Below, piece after piece: positions 46,642 through 56,220 of a stretch of 64,000 bases of DNA. Source of the stretch: Thermosulfuriphilus ammonigenes. GTDB taxonomy: Bacteria; Desulfobacterota; Thermodesulfobacteria; Thermodesulfobacteriales; ST65. The position numbers were made by a program, and so were the translations under genes. The stretch is taken from positions 1,666,576 to 1,730,575 of the forward strand of contig NZ_CP048877.1 of the NCBI RefSeq assembly GCF_011207455.1. The letters run 5' to 3'. The notes beneath the pieces were generated by a model. It had not been told where the DNA came from and searched no databases. It worked only from the letters and a program-made list of their open reading frames with translations. The first letter of the stretch is position 1; every line of letters starts with the position of its first letter.

Positions 46642-46689
46642 TAGCCCGGAAAAATCAATTTTGGAGGGCTTTCGATAAGAACTGGATAC

Positions 46690-46717
46690 TTGACAAGGAG
46701 AAATCCAACGTGATAAC
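46690..46717 (+). promoter_or_regulatory. Probable por operon promoter
   Basis: TTGACA at 46690-46695 is followed after 16-18 bases by GATAACAA, which offers an acceptable -10 box (GATAAC). It ends about 50 bases before porG, and no other promoter candidate is as good in this gap. Confidence 0.5.
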
Positions 46718-46766
46718 AAGCTCTCTACTTTCGGCAACACGCTAGTCTTTCGAGAGGAGATTTCCC

Positions 46767-47315
46767 ATGATTGAAGTCAGGCTCCATGGACGTGGTGGAC
46801 AAGGGGCGGTAACCTCGGCTGAGCTCGTGGCCATTGCCGCCATCAACCAGGGCAAATACGCCCAGGCCTTTCCAAGTTTTGGCCCTGAGCGCCGCGGGGC
46901 CCCGGTGGCCGCCTTTGTTCGGGTAAGCGATGAAAAAATTCGCACCCGAGAAAAGGTCTATACTCCAGACATTATTCTCGTGCTTGATCCTTCCCTGCCC
47001 GCTATCATCAAAGTGACCGAGGGGCTTAAAGAAGACGGCTGGGCCATCGTTAACTCCCACAAATCTCCAGATGAAATTCGAAAGATGCTCGATTTCGGTG
47101 GTCGTATCGCCTATGTTGATGCCACCAAGATAGCGATGGAAGTTCTGGGTCTGCCTATTACCAACACTACTATGCTTGGGGCCCTGGTTAAGGCTACCGG
47201 GCTGGTAGACCTAAATTATCTTGAAGAGGCCCTGGAGCATCGTTTTGGCCGGCTGGCGGCCAAAAACAAAGAGGCCTTGCACCGGGCCATGGAAGAGACC
47301 AAAGTCCTCGAATAA
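46767..47315 (+). CDS. porG: Pyruvate:ferredoxin oxidoreductase, gamma subunit
   Basis: The gamma subunit of the four-part Por complex, which interconverts pyruvate with acetyl-CoA, CO2 and reduced ferredoxin. At 182 residues it has the gamma fold: MIEVRLHGRGGQGAVTSAELVA at the start (in pieces), FPSFGPERRGAPVAAFVRVS (about 33-52) and the NTTMLGALVKATG helix near 133. GAGGAGA lies before the ATG. It leads the por operon (gamma, delta, alpha, beta in order). Confidence 0.95.
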   Translation: MIEVRLHGRGGQGAVTSAELVAIAAINQGKYAQAFPSFGPERRGAPVAAFVRVSDEKIRTREKVYTPDIILVLDPSLPAIIKVTEGLKEDGWAIVNSHKSPDEIRKMLDFGGRIAYVDATKIAMEVLGLPITNTTMLGALVKATGLVDLNYLEEALEHRFGRLAAKNKEALHRAMEETKVLE

Positions 47316-47327
47316 GGAGTAGATAAG

Positions 47328-47621
47328 ATGCCTAAGGACAACGCAATTATTGGCTGGAAGAACCTGCCCTTTGGGTTCTATATTACTGAGCCTGGCAATT
47401 CGGCCAACTTCAAGACGGGTGACTGGCGGAGCCAGCGTCCGGTGCTGGACAAGGAAAAGTGTATTCGTTGCGGAATGTGTTACATCTTTTGCCCCGAGCC
47501 GGCCTATGAGCCTGATGATGAGGGATACTTCATTGTCAACCTTGACTATTGCAAGGGCTGCGGCATCTGTGCCAACGAGTGTCCCAAGGGGGCCATCACC
47601 ATGGTTATGGAGGAGGTTTAG
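47328..47621 (+). CDS. porD: Pyruvate:ferredoxin oxidoreductase, delta subunit (2[4Fe-4S])
   Basis: A 97-residue ferredoxin-like subunit that passes electrons to outside ferredoxin. Two cluster motifs are visible: CIRCGMCYIFCP (near 45) and CKGCGICANECP (near 76). The N-terminal 40 residues (WKNLPFGFYITEPGNSANFKTGDWRSQRPV, in parts) are as in other PorD proteins. It is 12 bases after porG and two bases before porA. Confidence 0.96.
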   Translation: MPKDNAIIGWKNLPFGFYITEPGNSANFKTGDWRSQRPVLDKEKCIRCGMCYIFCPEPAYEPDDEGYFIVNLDYCKGCGICANECPKGAITMVMEEV

Positions 47622-47623
47622 TC

Positions 47624-48802
47624 ATGTCCAAAAGAGTTGCCATGGAGGTTTCCATAGCCATTGCTGAGGCCGTAAAGATGGCCAATGTTGATGTTATATC
47701 TGCCTACCCCATTACGCCGCAGACCCATATTGTTGAGCATCTCAGTGAGGTGGTGGCCAACGGGGAGCTTGATGCCGAGTATATCACCGTGGAAAGTGAA
47801 CATTCGGCCATGAGTGCCTGCCTGGGGGCCGCGGCTACAGGGGCGCGAGTCTTTACCTCTACTAGCTCTCAGGGGTTGGCCCTGATGCATGAGATCCTTT
47901 TCATCGCCCCTCCTCTTAGGCTGCCGGTAGTTATGGTGGTGGCCAACCGGGCCCTTTCAGCCCCTATTAGTATCTGGAATGATCATGGGGATATTATGGC
48001 CCAGAGAGATATAGGCTGGTTGATGACCTTCGCTGAAAATGGGCAGGAGGCCTTTGACCTTACCCTTCATGCCTTTCGGGTGGCCGAGGATCGGCGGGTG
48101 ATGCTTCCCTTTGCTGTTAATATTGATGGTTTTAATCTCTCTCATGTTATTGAACCCATTGAGATTCCTGATCAAGAGCTGGTAGATCGTTACATCCCTA
48201 AATACAAACCCAAGTTCCGTCTTGAGCCGCGTAAACCAATATCTATCGGAGCGGTGGGGATTCCTGAGGTTTATACGGAGGCCAAAAAGGTTACGGACGA
48301 GGCCGTTAAGAATGCCCGTAAGGTGATCCTCAAGGCCTGGGATGAGTTTGCTGATATCTTTGGCCGTCGCTATCAGCCAGTGGAAACCTATCGGGCCGAG
48401 GATGCGGAGATTCTTATTCTTATTATGGGCAGTCTGGCCGAAACGGCCATGACAGCGGTGGACAAGATGCGGGAGGCCGGTAAGAAGGTAGGGCTGGTCA
48501 GGCTTCGCCTCTGGAGGCCTTTCCCGCTGATGGAGTTTCGTAAAGCCATCTCTGGGGCCAAGATTCTGGCGGTGGTGGACCGGGCCCTTTCACCAGGGGC
48601 GGTAACCCCTCCGGTGGCCTCGGAGGTCCGTTCGGCCCTTTATAGTGCTCCTAAGCGGCCGAAGATCTTTAGTTTCATCGCTGGTCTTGGTGGTCGCGAT
48701 GTAACTACAGAAACCTTTGAAGAAATTGTGGACAAGGCTGCCTTCTATGCCAAGAAGCGGCCAAAAGAACTCTATGAAATGATTGGGGTGCGGGAGATAT
48801 GA
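47624..48802 (+). CDS. porA: Pyruvate:ferredoxin oxidoreductase, alpha subunit
   Basis: A 392-residue subunit that, with beta, forms the TPP active site. Features are [17 protein letters not shown] (near 24), [34 protein letters not shown] (in pieces, 48-82) and the C-terminal [12 protein letters not shown] and VDRALSPGA segments of domain II. ATG 47624 lies two bases after porD, with GGAGG before it. The alpha and beta motifs together match pyruvate rather than 2-oxoglutarate or 2-oxoisovalerate enzymes. Confidence 0.96.
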   Translation: MSKRVAMEVSIAIAEAVKMANVDVISAYPITPQTHIVEHLSEVVANGELDAEYITVESEHSAMSACLGAAATGARVFTSTSSQGLALMHEILFIAPPLRLPVVMVVANRALSAPISIWNDHGDIMAQRDIGWLMTFAENGQEAFDLTLHAFRVAEDRRVMLPFAVNIDGFNLSHVIEPIEIPDQELVDRYIPKYKPKFRLEPRKPISIGAVGIPEVYTEAKKVTDEAVKNARKVILKAWDEFADIFGRRYQPVETYRAEDAEILILIMGSLAETAMTAVDKMREAGKKVGLVRLRLWRPFPLMEFRKAISGAKILAVVDRALSPGAVTPPVASEVRSALYSAPKRPKIFSFIAGLGGRDVTTETFEEIVDKAAFYAKKRPKELYEMIGVREI

Positions 48803-49734
48803 TAGCAGAATTTGCCAAATTTAAGGGTTTTTCACCGAAGAATCTTCCCAAAGAGGAACCGTTTGCTCCGGGACATCGGGCCTGTCAGGGGTGTGGCGAG
48901 GTCCTGGCCCTGCGCTTGGCCTTAAAGGCCCTCGGCATGAACATTATTGCCGTTAGTGCTACGGGGTGCATGGAGATAATTTCTTCCCCCTTTCCTCAGA
49001 CGGCTTGGCGGGTACCCTGGATTCACATTGCCTTTGAAAACGCGGCCGCCGTAGCTTCGGGGGTGGAGGCAGCCGTTAAGGCCCTTCAGCGCAAGGGTCG
49101 TTATCCCAAAAAACATGTGGACATTGTCGCATTTGCTGGCGATGGTGGGACGGCTGACATTGGTCTTCAGGCCCTTTCCGGAGCTCTGGAGCGAGGGCAC
49201 GACTTTGTTTACATCTGTCTGGACAACGAGGCCTATATGAACACCGGGGTGCAGAGATCAAGCTGTACCCCTTATGGGGCCATGACTACCACCAGCCCTC
49301 CAGGTAAAAAGAGTTTTGGTCAGGTAACCTGGAAGAAGAATGTTCCGGCTATTGCGGTAGCCCATGGCATCCCCTATGTGGCCACGGCTACGCCGGCCCA
49401 TTTCCTTGATTTGATGAACAAAGTCAAAAAGGCCGCTCTGGTAAAGGGCCCGGCCTATGTTCATATCTATTCTCCCTGTCCGACGGGTTGGGGTACTCCG
49501 GGCGCCAGCTCTATAGAATTGGCTAAATTGGCTGTGGACACTCGAATTTTTCCTCTTTATGAGGTCATCGAGGGCAAGTACTATATCTCACGTAAGGTTA
49601 CCAAGCCCAAACCCGTAATGGAGTATCTCAAAAGACAAAGGCGTTTTCGCCATTTGGGTGACGATGTTATTGCCCAGATTCAGCGTCGTGTAGATGCTGA
49701 ATATGAGCGTCTTCTTCGGTTAGCTGAGGCTTAA
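48799..49734 (+). CDS. porB: Pyruvate:ferredoxin oxidoreductase, beta subunit
   Basis: The TPP- and cluster-binding subunit, 311 residues. Cysteines in [14 protein letters not shown] (near 27-40), SATGCMEI (near 52) and one near SSCTPYG (about 154) bind a [4Fe-4S] cluster, and [20 protein letters not shown] (about 114-133) with [14 protein letters not shown] binds magnesium-TPP. [13 protein letters not shown] is a pyruvate-type signature. The start overlaps the porA stop by four bases, and a strong terminator follows. Confidence 0.96.
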   Translation: MIAEFAKFKGFSPKNLPKEEPFAPGHRACQGCGEVLALRLALKALGMNIIAVSATGCMEIISSPFPQTAWRVPWIHIAFENAAAVASGVEAAVKALQRKGRYPKKHVDIVAFAGDGGTADIGLQALSGALERGHDFVYICLDNEAYMNTGVQRSSCTPYGAMTTTSPPGKKSFGQVTWKKNVPAIAVAHGIPYVATATPAHFLDLMNKVKKAALVKGPAYVHIYSPCPTGWGTPGASSIELAKLAVDTRIFPLYEVIEGKYYISRKVTKPKPVMEYLKRQRRFRHLGDDVIAQIQRRVDAEYERLLRLAEA

Positions 49735-49755
49735 GGGTTTTTTAAAAATACTTAG

Positions 49756-49796
49756 AAAAAACGGAGGCCACTAAATATGGCCTCCGTTTTTTCTTT
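49756..49796 (+). terminator. por operon terminator
   Basis: Ten-base arms ACGGAGGCCA/TGGCCTCCGT (49761-49770 and 49778-49787) with flanking A and T runs and a T-rich tail. It lies 22 bases after porB. Confidence 0.92.
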
Positions 49797-49865
49797 CTAG
49801 AGGCCCCTTACATGTTGGCTGAAGATGTTTTAAAATAGTCCAAAAAACAGATTTTTAGGAGGTAA

Positions 49866-51545
49866 ATGGCCAGCGGAAAGATTTACGGAAACATCAGCGG
49901 TCTTAAACCTAGCGAACTCAAAAGGCTAGAAAGGCTATATCGCCGACGGGTCCCGCCAGCATATCTTATCTCTCCTGAATTGGCCAAAGAGATAGCGTCT
50001 ATTTCGCAGGGAATCAGACGTCAGGTTGGTCTCCTGATTGATCGACGGGGTGAGGTGGTTTATGTAATCGTCGGCGATACCCACCAGATTGTTATCCCCT
50101 CTCTTAGCCGGTACCGTGTAGCCGATGGACGTCTGCGCGGCTTAAGATGTATCCACACCCATCTGGGGAAGATGCCTCTTAATCAAGATGACCTTACAGA
50201 TTTGGCCCTTTTACGTCTAGATATGATGGCCGCTATTACAGTGAACAAAGAAGGTCTGCCTGAGACAGTCTATGCGGCTCATCTCCTGCCCCAAAACGAT
50301 GGGGGCCGGAATTATCTGGAACTTGCTCCGGTTCACCCGGCCCATCTTCGTCCCGACTTTTTGGATTTGGTAGCCTCCTTAGAGGAGGAGCTGGCTCGGA
50401 GACGCCCGGCCAAGGAGGTCCTTAAGGCTGATCGGGCCATTTTGATCAGTGTCTCTACCAAACCGAGGCCCCTGGTAGAGGAATCCTTATCTGAGCTTAA
50501 AGAGCTTGCCAGGACAGCCGGGGTGGTGGTTCTTGATACAGTGATTCAGAGGCGAGACCGCATGAATCCCAAGTTTCTTATGGGGAGGGGAAAACTCTCC
50601 GATCTTGTGGTCCGGGCCATGCAACTCTCAGCCAACCTTTTGATTTTTGATCAGGAACTTACCCCCTCGCAAATGCGCTCTATTACCGATTTTACTGAAC
50701 TCAGGGTCATAGACCGGACTCAGCTCATCCTGGATATTTTTGCCCAACGGGCCCGGAGCCGGGAGGGCAAACTTCAGGTAGAGATGGCTCAGCTTCGTTA
50801 TATGCTTCCCCGACTTTCTACCCGGGATGATGCTCTTTCTCGGCTCACAGGGGGCATAGGAGGCCGAGGTCCGGGAGAAACTAAGCTGGAAGTTGACCGT
50901 CGTCGGGTGAGAGAACGGCTGGCCCGTTTGGAAAGGGAGCTTAAGGGGGTTCGTTCTGAGAGATCCTTGCGCCGCCGTCGTCGCCAGCGCCGTAAAATAC
51001 CTGTGGTCTCCATTGTTGGTTATACCAACGCCGGCAAGACCACCCTGCTTAACACTCTCACCAAAAGCCAGCTTTTGGCTGAAGATCGGCTTTTCGCCAC
51101 TCTTGATCCCACCAGCCGTCGCCTTTATCTTCCAGCGTTGGGTGGTCCTATTATCCTTACAGATACCGTAGGCTTCATTCGGGAGCTCCCGGCCGAGCTT
51201 CGCCGGGCCTTTCAAGCCACCCTGGAAGAGCTCCATGAAGCTGATCTTCTTATCCACTTAATAGACATAAGCTATGAGGATTTTGAAGAAAGAATAGAGG
51301 TCGTAGATGCTCTTCTTGAGGAAATGGGTCTTTCCGAAGTGCCCCAGCTGAGAGTTTTTAATAAGGTGGATCTGGTAGATACAGCTTATGCCCGGGCCAT
51401 GACCCGACGCTACCATGCCCTGGCCGTCTCGGCTATAGACTCTGAGACTGTCTCCCCTCTCCTGGAAGCTATTGCTCAAAGACTTAAGGATAAGTTTATC
51501 TCGGTAACCTTCAAGGAGGCTGAAGTCCATACCTCAATGTCGTAA
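49866..51545 (+). CDS. hflX: Ribosome-associated GTPase HflX
   Basis: GTPase that splits stalled or heat-damaged ribosomes. The 559 residues comprise an N-terminal extension (about 1-170) absent from the short forms, the HflX nucleotide-binding domain (IQRRDRMNPKFLMGRGKL near 222; GGIGGRGPGETKLEVDRRRVRERL near 325, in parts) and a G domain with GYTNAGKTTLL (near 384), DTVGFIRELP (near 430) and NKVDL (near 498). AGGAGG is three bases before the ATG. It has its own small transcription unit between por and hppA. Confidence 0.95.
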   Translation: MASGKIYGNISGLKPSELKRLERLYRRRVPPAYLISPELAKEIASISQGIRRQVGLLIDRRGEVVYVIVGDTHQIVIPSLSRYRVADGRLRGLRCIHTHLGKMPLNQDDLTDLALLRLDMMAAITVNKEGLPETVYAAHLLPQNDGGRNYLELAPVHPAHLRPDFLDLVASLEEELARRRPAKEVLKADRAILISVSTKPRPLVEESLSELKELARTAGVVVLDTVIQRRDRMNPKFLMGRGKLSDLVVRAMQLSANLLIFDQELTPSQMRSITDFTELRVIDRTQLILDIFAQRARSREGKLQVEMAQLRYMLPRLSTRDDALSRLTGGIGGRGPGETKLEVDRRRVRERLARLERELKGVRSERSLRRRRRQRRKIPVVSIVGYTNAGKTTLLNTLTKSQLLAEDRLFATLDPTSRRLYLPALGGPIILTDTVGFIRELPAELRRAFQATLEELHEADLLIHLIDISYEDFEERIEVVDALLEEMGLSEVPQLRVFNKVDLVDTAYARAMTRRYHALAVSAIDSETVSPLLEAIAQRLKDKFISVTFKEAEVHTSMS

Positions 51546-51549
51546 GTAG

Positions 51550-51597
51550 CTTTTTGGAGTCTATCTGGGCCTCTTTTTTAGGGCCAGATTCCAAAAG
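51550..51597 (+). terminator. Long hairpin after hflX
   Basis: An imperfect hairpin begins four bases after the hflX stop: outer arms CTTTTTGGA/TCCAAAAG and inner arms ATCTGGGCCT/AGGGCCAGAT around a T-rich loop. It lacks a T tail after the stem, so it may stop transcription weakly or protect the 3' end. Confidence 0.5.
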
Positions 51598-51873
51598 TTG
51601 CGTTCTAATCGCTGGTTAGTTTAAAAAGATCAATCTTGACAAGCATTCCCCCCTGTGCTAAAAAACCTTGGATTATTAGCTGAGTGAGGCCTCATTTTTA
51701 GGCTTGGCTGAGGTGTCTAAAGAGCCCAATAGGGGTTAAAAAATGTTGGGAAAGGGGGGATGTATGTAAACTTGAGTGAAGGGGAGAGTGTTGGGAATTT
51801 TTTTTATTCTTCGGCTAATTAATAAAAGGTATTAAAAAATCTTTCAGGTTTTATTCGTAAGGAGGAGTAGGTT
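51598..51873 (+). promoter_or_regulatory. Leader region of hppA with promoter
   Basis: TTGACA (51636-51641) and TAAAAA (51659-51664) are spaced 17 bases apart, giving a good housekeeping-type promoter with an untranslated leader of about 200 bases before hppA. The leader has a small GCCT...AGGC hairpin and a poly-T run (about 51801-51808) but no riboswitch that I recognise. In particular I find no fluoride motif like the one at 58808-58865. Confidence 0.6.
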
Positions 51874-53961
51874 ATGGGCACAGTAACCATGGATACCTTA
51901 ACCACCTTTGCCATTATTTGTGGCTTATTGGGTGTTGCCTACGGAATTCTGACTGCCCTTTGGGTAGTTAAGCAGGAGGCGGGCAATGAACGGATGAGGG
52001 AGATTGCCGCTGCTATCCAGGAGGGAGCGGCGGCCTTTCTGGCTCGTGAGTACAAGACAGTGGCTATTGTGGGGGCTATCCTCTTTATCCTTCTCCTTAA
52101 GCTGGGTAAGTGGGTAGCCATTGGCTTCCTTATCGGTAGTTCTGGTTCGGCCCTGGCTGGATATATCGGGATGATGGTCACGGTGCGAGCCAATGTGCGC
52201 ACGGCCCAGGCGGCCTTCCGCGGGCTGGCTGAAGCCCTGAAGCTTTCCTTCCGGGGCGGCTCGGTTACGGGAATGCTGGTAGTTGGTCTGGGGATTCTGA
52301 GTATAGCCGTCTATTTTGCCATTTTGCGTAGTGTTGTTCCCCCGGAGCACATGGATGAAGCCTACCATGCCCTGGTGGGCTTGGGTTTTGGTTGCTCCCT
52401 TATGAGTGTCTTTGCCCGTATTGCTGGAGGTATATATACCAAGGCTGCTGACGTCGGAGCTGACCTGGTGGGTAAGGTGGAGGCCGGGATTCCTGAGGAC
52501 GATCCCCGGAATCCGGCTGTTATCGCCGACAATGTGGGTGACAATGTCGGTGACTGCGCTGGTATGGCCGCTGACCTCTATGAGACCTATGTGGTGACCA
52601 TTGTTGCCGCTATGCTTTTGGCCAAAACTGTTTTTGGCCCCCACAGCCTCTGGGTAACCTTTCCCTTGCTCATCGGTGGAATCTCTATCATCGCCTCCAT
52701 CATTGGCACCTATTTCGTTCGTCTGGGTAAAAGCCAGTACATCATGGGGGCTATGTATAAGGGGCAGGCCGTAGCTGGTATCTTGGCCGCTATAGCCTTT
52801 TATTTTGCCTCTAAGTGGTTCATCAACGCCCTTCCCCCGGGGCCGGAAAAAGAGATCTTTACTCCGGGAGCCATCTTTGGCGTGGCTGTTATCGGTCTTT
52901 TGGTTACCGCGGCCATTATCATGATAACCGAGTACTACACCTCCAAGAGCTTTGGTCCGGTCCAGTACATTGCTAAGGCCAGTGTTACCGGCCATGCTAC
53001 CAACATCATTGCCGGTCTGGCCGTCTCCATGAAGGCCACCGCTGGGCCGGTTCTGGTAATCTGTGCCGCTATTTACGGGGCCTACAAACTTGGTGGTGGT
53101 TTTTCTGGGACTCCGATGGGAGCCAAGGCCGGGCTTTTTGCTATCGCCCTGGCTGCGGTCTCCATGCTTTCCATGACGGGTATCGTCGTGGCGGTTGACT
53201 CCTACGGTCCTATTACCGACAATGCCGGTGGTATCGCTGAGATGGCTGAACTCCCTGATTCGGTGCGTGATACCACCGATCCTCTTGACGCCGTGGGTAA
53301 CACTACCAAGGCCGTTACCAAAGGATATGCTATCGGATCTGCCGGTTTAGCGGCCCTGGTTCTCTTTGCCGAATATTCCCGAGCTTTTAAGACTCCGGTG
53401 TCCTTCCAGCTTGCCGATCCTCGGGTCATTGTCGGTCTGTTTATCGGTGGTCTTCTGCCCTACTATTTTGCCGCCCTCTTAATGGAGGCTGTGGGTAAGG
53501 CTGCCGGTGGTGTCGTGGAGGAAGTCCGCCGTCAGTTCCGGGAGATCAAGGGTATTATGGAGGGAACAGCCCGTCCCGAGTATGGCCGCTGTGTGGACAT
53601 CGTTACCAAGAGTGCTATCAAACAGATGATGGTTCCGGCCCTTATTCCGGTGGTCTCTCCGGTGCTGGTGGGCTTCATTATGGGCCGTGAGGCCTTGGGT
53701 GCGGTGCTCATTGGCTCCATCCTCACCGGACTCTTCGTGGCCATCTCCATGACCACGGGTGGTGGTGCCTGGGATAATGCCAAGAAGTATATCGAAGACG
53801 GCGCTTATGGCGGTAAGGGCTCCGATGCCCACAAGAGTGCGGTCACTGGTGATACAGTGGGTGATCCGTACAAAGATACCGCTGGTCCGGCTATCAACCC
53901 CATGATTAAGGTCATCAACATCGTAGCCCTGCTCATTGTTCCTCTGATCGACAAGGGCTAA
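51874..53961 (+). CDS. hppA: Membrane pyrophosphatase, proton-pumping, K+-independent type
   Basis: Integral membrane enzyme that splits pyrophosphate and pumps ions, so it recovers energy from biosynthetic pyrophosphate. The 695 residues have about 15-16 helices and the substrate motifs [35 protein letters not shown] (in pieces, about 194-230) and the C-terminal [20 protein letters not shown] part. The key site reads GNTTKA (near 474): lysine here marks the K+-independent, proton-pumping class, whereas K+-dependent and all known sodium-pumping enzymes have alanine. GGAGGAG precedes the ATG. A hairpin terminator follows. Confidence 0.96.
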   Translation: MGTVTMDTLTTFAIICGLLGVAYGILTALWVVKQEAGNERMREIAAAIQEGAAAFLAREYKTVAIVGAILFILLLKLGKWVAIGFLIGSSGSALAGYIGMMVTVRANVRTAQAAFRGLAEALKLSFRGGSVTGMLVVGLGILSIAVYFAILRSVVPPEHMDEAYHALVGLGFGCSLMSVFARIAGGIYTKAADVGADLVGKVEAGIPEDDPRNPAVIADNVGDNVGDCAGMAADLYETYVVTIVAAMLLAKTVFGPHSLWVTFPLLIGGISIIASIIGTYFVRLGKSQYIMGAMYKGQAVAGILAAIAFYFASKWFINALPPGPEKEIFTPGAIFGVAVIGLLVTAAIIMITEYYTSKSFGPVQYIAKASVTGHATNIIAGLAVSMKATAGPVLVICAAIYGAYKLGGGFSGTPMGAKAGLFAIALAAVSMLSMTGIVVAVDSYGPITDNAGGIAEMAELPDSVRDTTDPLDAVGNTTKAVTKGYAIGSAGLAALVLFAEYSRAFKTPVSFQLADPRVIVGLFIGGLLPYYFAALLMEAVGKAAGGVVEEVRRQFREIKGIMEGTARPEYGRCVDIVTKSAIKQMMVPALIPVVSPVLVGFIMGREALGAVLIGSILTGLFVAISMTTGGGAWDNAKKYIEDGAYGGKGSDAHKSAVTGDTVGDPYKDTAGPAINPMIKVINIVALLIVPLIDKG

Positions 53962-53982
53962 AAACTCCATCCAGACTCTAGG

Positions 53983-54010
53983 TAAGGGGGGCTCTATGTG
54001 GCCCCCCTTA
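53983..54010 (+). terminator. hppA terminator hairpin
   Basis: Perfect ten-base arms TAAGGGGGGC/GCCCCCCTTA around an eight-base loop, 22 bases after the hppA stop. The tail is CTCTTTG, so it is only moderately T-rich. Confidence 0.75.
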
Positions 54011-54100
54011 CTCTTTGAAGAGAAAACACTTTTTCTCTTGCTAACACTCCTTCCTTTGGTATTAATAGCCTGCCGACAGCTTTAATCTGGGGAGGAAGCC

Positions 54101-54664
54101 GTGTACGACACCTCTGATCTGCGCAAAGGCCTCAAGATTGTCATAGATGGCGATCCTTACGTGGTGGTGGATGTCGAGTTCGTCAAGCCGGGTAAGGGAC
54201 ACGCCATGTACAAGACCCGTCTCAAAAATCTCATTACTGGCTATGTGCTGGATAAAACCTACCGTTCGGGTGAGAAGCTTGAGCCGGCAGATGTAGAAGA
54301 AATAGAGATGCAGTATCTCTATAAAGACGGAACCACCTATTATTTTATGGACAACCAGACCTATGACCAGATCCCCGTGGAGGAAGAGGTAGTCGGTGAG
54401 GCCAAAAGGTTTCTGGTGGAGAACATGAACGTTGAGGTTTTGCTCTTTAAAGGAAGGCCGGTGGGTATCAATCTTCCCAATTTTGTTGAGCTCAGGGTGG
54501 TCAAGGCCGATCCCTGGCTTAAAGGCGATACTGTAGCCGGGGCTACCAAGCCGGTAACCTTGGAGACCGGTCATCAGATTCAGGTTCCCCTTTTTGTTAA
54601 AGAAGGAGACATTATCAAGATAGACACCCGCACTGGTGAGTACGTCGAACGGGTTAAGACATAG
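54101..54664 (+). CDS. efp: Translation elongation factor P
   Basis: Helps ribosomes form peptide bonds at proline runs. The 187 residues have the three EF-P domains: KOW-like N domain (1-65), OB (66-128) and C-terminal OB. The tip loop reads KPGKGHAMYK (about 30-39), with the lysine that EpmA beta-lysylates in many bacteria. The C-terminus has GDIIKIDTRTGEYVERV. The start is GTG 54101 with GGGGAGGAA before it. The last 29 bases overlap epmA, so modifier and target are made together. Confidence 0.95.
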   Translation: MYDTSDLRKGLKIVIDGDPYVVVDVEFVKPGKGHAMYKTRLKNLITGYVLDKTYRSGEKLEPADVEEIEMQYLYKDGTTYYFMDNQTYDQIPVEEEVVGEAKRFLVENMNVEVLLFKGRPVGINLPNFVELRVVKADPWLKGDTVAGATKPVTLETGHQIQVPLFVKEGDIIKIDTRTGEYVERVKT

Positions 54665-55559
54665 ACTGGATCCCAGTCGTCTTATCCTCCGGGCCCGGAT
54701 TATTCGGTCCTTACGGCGCTTTTTTGAGGAAGAAGGTTTTATTGAGGTCTCCACTCCTCTTTTGGTTTCCACCCTGGCCCCCGAACCCCACATTGAGGCC
54801 TTCTCGGTAGAAGATCGTTTTTTAATAACCTCGCCTGAGCTCAACCTCAAACGCCTTCTGGCAGAGGGTTTTACCCGAATTTTTCAACTTGGTCCTGTTT
54901 TTCGCCGTGGGGAGAGGGGCCGTTATCATCTGCCAGAGTTTACTCTTTTGGAGTGGTATAGGGCGGAGGCCACCTATGAAGACCTTATGGATGACTGCGA
55001 GCGTCTCTTTTCTTTTATCCTTAAGGAGCTCGGGCTTTCTAAGCTGATTTATCAAGGGCAAGAGATCGACATTAGTCGGCCATTTTTGAGACTTACCGTT
55101 GCCGAGGCCTTTGAGTCTCTGGCTGGCCGTCCCCTTGGCTCCTCTATAGATCTTGAGCGTTTCTATCAGGATCTGGCCGAAGTTATCGAGCCGGCCCTTC
55201 CCCGACATCGGCCCGTATTCCTTTATGATTATCCGGCTCCGGCGGCAGCTCTGGCCCGCCTTAAATCAACGGAGCCGGTGGCCGAGCGGGTGGAGCTTTA
55301 TGTGGGGGGCTTGGAGCTGGCTAATGGCTTCTCCGAACTTACAGATCCAGAGGAACAGGCCAGACGCTTTAGGGAGGATCTTAAAAAACGCCAGGCCCTT
55401 GGGGCTAAAATTTATCCCTGGCCAGAGACCTTTCTTAAAGCCTTAGAGACGATGCCTCCGGCCGCCGGGATGGCCTTAGGAGTAGATCGCCTAGTCATGC
55501 TCTTTACCGATGCCTCTTCCATCGATGAGGTGGTGCCCTTTATCCCCGAGGAGACCTAG
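54636..55559 (+). CDS. epmA: EF-P beta-lysine ligase EpmA (GenX/PoxA)
   Basis: A 307-residue class II lysyl-tRNA-synthetase-like enzyme without the anticodon domain. It attaches beta-lysine (or lysine) to EF-P. Motif 2 (FRRGERGRYHLPEFTLLEWYRA, seen in pieces, about 89-110) and motif 3 (GMALGVDRLVMLF, near 281) are present, as are TSPELNLKRLLAEGF and ELANGFSEL. The GTG start lies within efp; the GTG context GGTGAG is weak, which suggests coupled translation. The lysine 2,3-aminomutase EpmB is not in the window. Confidence 0.93.
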   Translation: MSTSNGLRHRLDPSRLILRARIIRSLRRFFEEEGFIEVSTPLLVSTLAPEPHIEAFSVEDRFLITSPELNLKRLLAEGFTRIFQLGPVFRRGERGRYHLPEFTLLEWYRAEATYEDLMDDCERLFSFILKELGLSKLIYQGQEIDISRPFLRLTVAEAFESLAGRPLGSSIDLERFYQDLAEVIEPALPRHRPVFLYDYPAPAAALARLKSTEPVAERVELYVGGLELANGFSELTDPEEQARRFREDLKKRQALGAKIYPWPETFLKALETMPPAAGMALGVDRLVMLFTDASSIDEVVPFIPEET

Positions 55560-56155
55560 TCGAACTTTACTTTGGGGGCCGTCTGAGCCTCTAAAGGGGC
55601 CTGAAAGGGTTCTTTGGTGCTGTAATGGAGAAGAAACCTATTTGTTAGGTTGTTGGGGAATATACGAATGGAGACATTGAATCTTTCTACCGCCCGGTTG
55701 TATCGTATTCGGGCCACGTTGATCCGGTTCTCGGTGCCCTCCAGCTGGTGAAGAAGATCCCGGAAGAGATCACTTGAACGCAGTTCTGGATATTTTTCGG
55801 CCACCATGAGCAGACGGGAAAGGGCGGCAGAAAGTTGTCCCTCGGCCTCAGCCAGTCTGGCCATGGCCTTGGGGTCAGAGGTAATTTCACTAGAGAGCTG
55901 AATCTGACCTACCTGGGCTCGAGCCCGGGTTACAGCCTCCAGAGTCTGTCTTTCATGTTTGGCATAGGCCTTGACCACTTCTACCAGGTTGGGAATAAGG
56001 TCGTGACGACGCTGCAGAGCGGCCTGAAGATCGGCCCAGGCCTTTTTGACAGCCTCATCGTTTTTTTGAATCTGGTTGTAGCCACAGGAAGAAAGCCCCG
56101 AAACCATAAGAAAAAAGAAGATCAGGCTTAAGGCCCTTTTTAGGGTTAAGGACAT
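55556..56155 (-). CDS. lemA: LemA-family lipoprotein
   Basis: A 199-residue LemA protein with a signal peptide and lipobox (LSSC, cysteine near 24) and the helical-bundle core: YNQIQKNDEAVKKAWADLQAALQRRHDLIPNLVEVVKAYAKHE (in pieces, 26-68), EITSDPKAMARLAEAEGQLS and the ENRINVARIRYNRAVERFN motif near 142. Function in the cell is unclear; roles in envelope stress have been suggested. GGAGGTG precedes the ATG but lies in one arm of an inverted repeat (56160-56204). Its stop overlaps epmA by four bases on the other strand. Confidence 0.9.
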   Translation of the reverse strand: MSLTLKRALSLIFFFLMVSGLSSCGYNQIQKNDEAVKKAWADLQAALQRRHDLIPNLVEVVKAYAKHERQTLEAVTRARAQVGQIQLSSEITSDPKAMARLAEAEGQLSAALSRLLMVAEKYPELRSSDLFRDLLHQLEGTENRINVARIRYNRAVERFNVSIRIFPNNLTNRFLLHYSTKEPFQAPLEAQTAPKVKFD

Positions 56156-56159
56156 TTTT

Positions 56160-56204
56160 CACCTCCAGATAAGGTCTTCAGATAATTATCCCTATCTGGA
56201 GGTG
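56160..56204 (-). promoter_or_regulatory. Hairpin that includes the lemA Shine-Dalgarno
   Basis: Perfect 12-base arms CACCTCCAGATA and TATCTGGAGGTG are separated by 21 bases. On the minus strand the second arm holds GGAGGTG, the lemA ribosome-binding site, so the folded leader would hide it. This could give temperature- or ligand-dependent translation. Confidence 0.6.
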
Positions 56205-56220
56205 AAATCTAGTCCTTTTT

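Noticed and set aside
51546-51873. Second fluoride riboswitch ahead of hppA
   Set aside because: Pyrophosphatase genes can be in fluoride regulons, but I find neither the pseudoknot pair nor the conserved UGAUGA segment here.
51925-52995. 356-codon minus-strand ORF inside hppA
   Set aside because: It is antisense to a firm hppA gene, rich in His, Asn and Thr with no family look, and follows from the GC pattern of the plus-strand codons.
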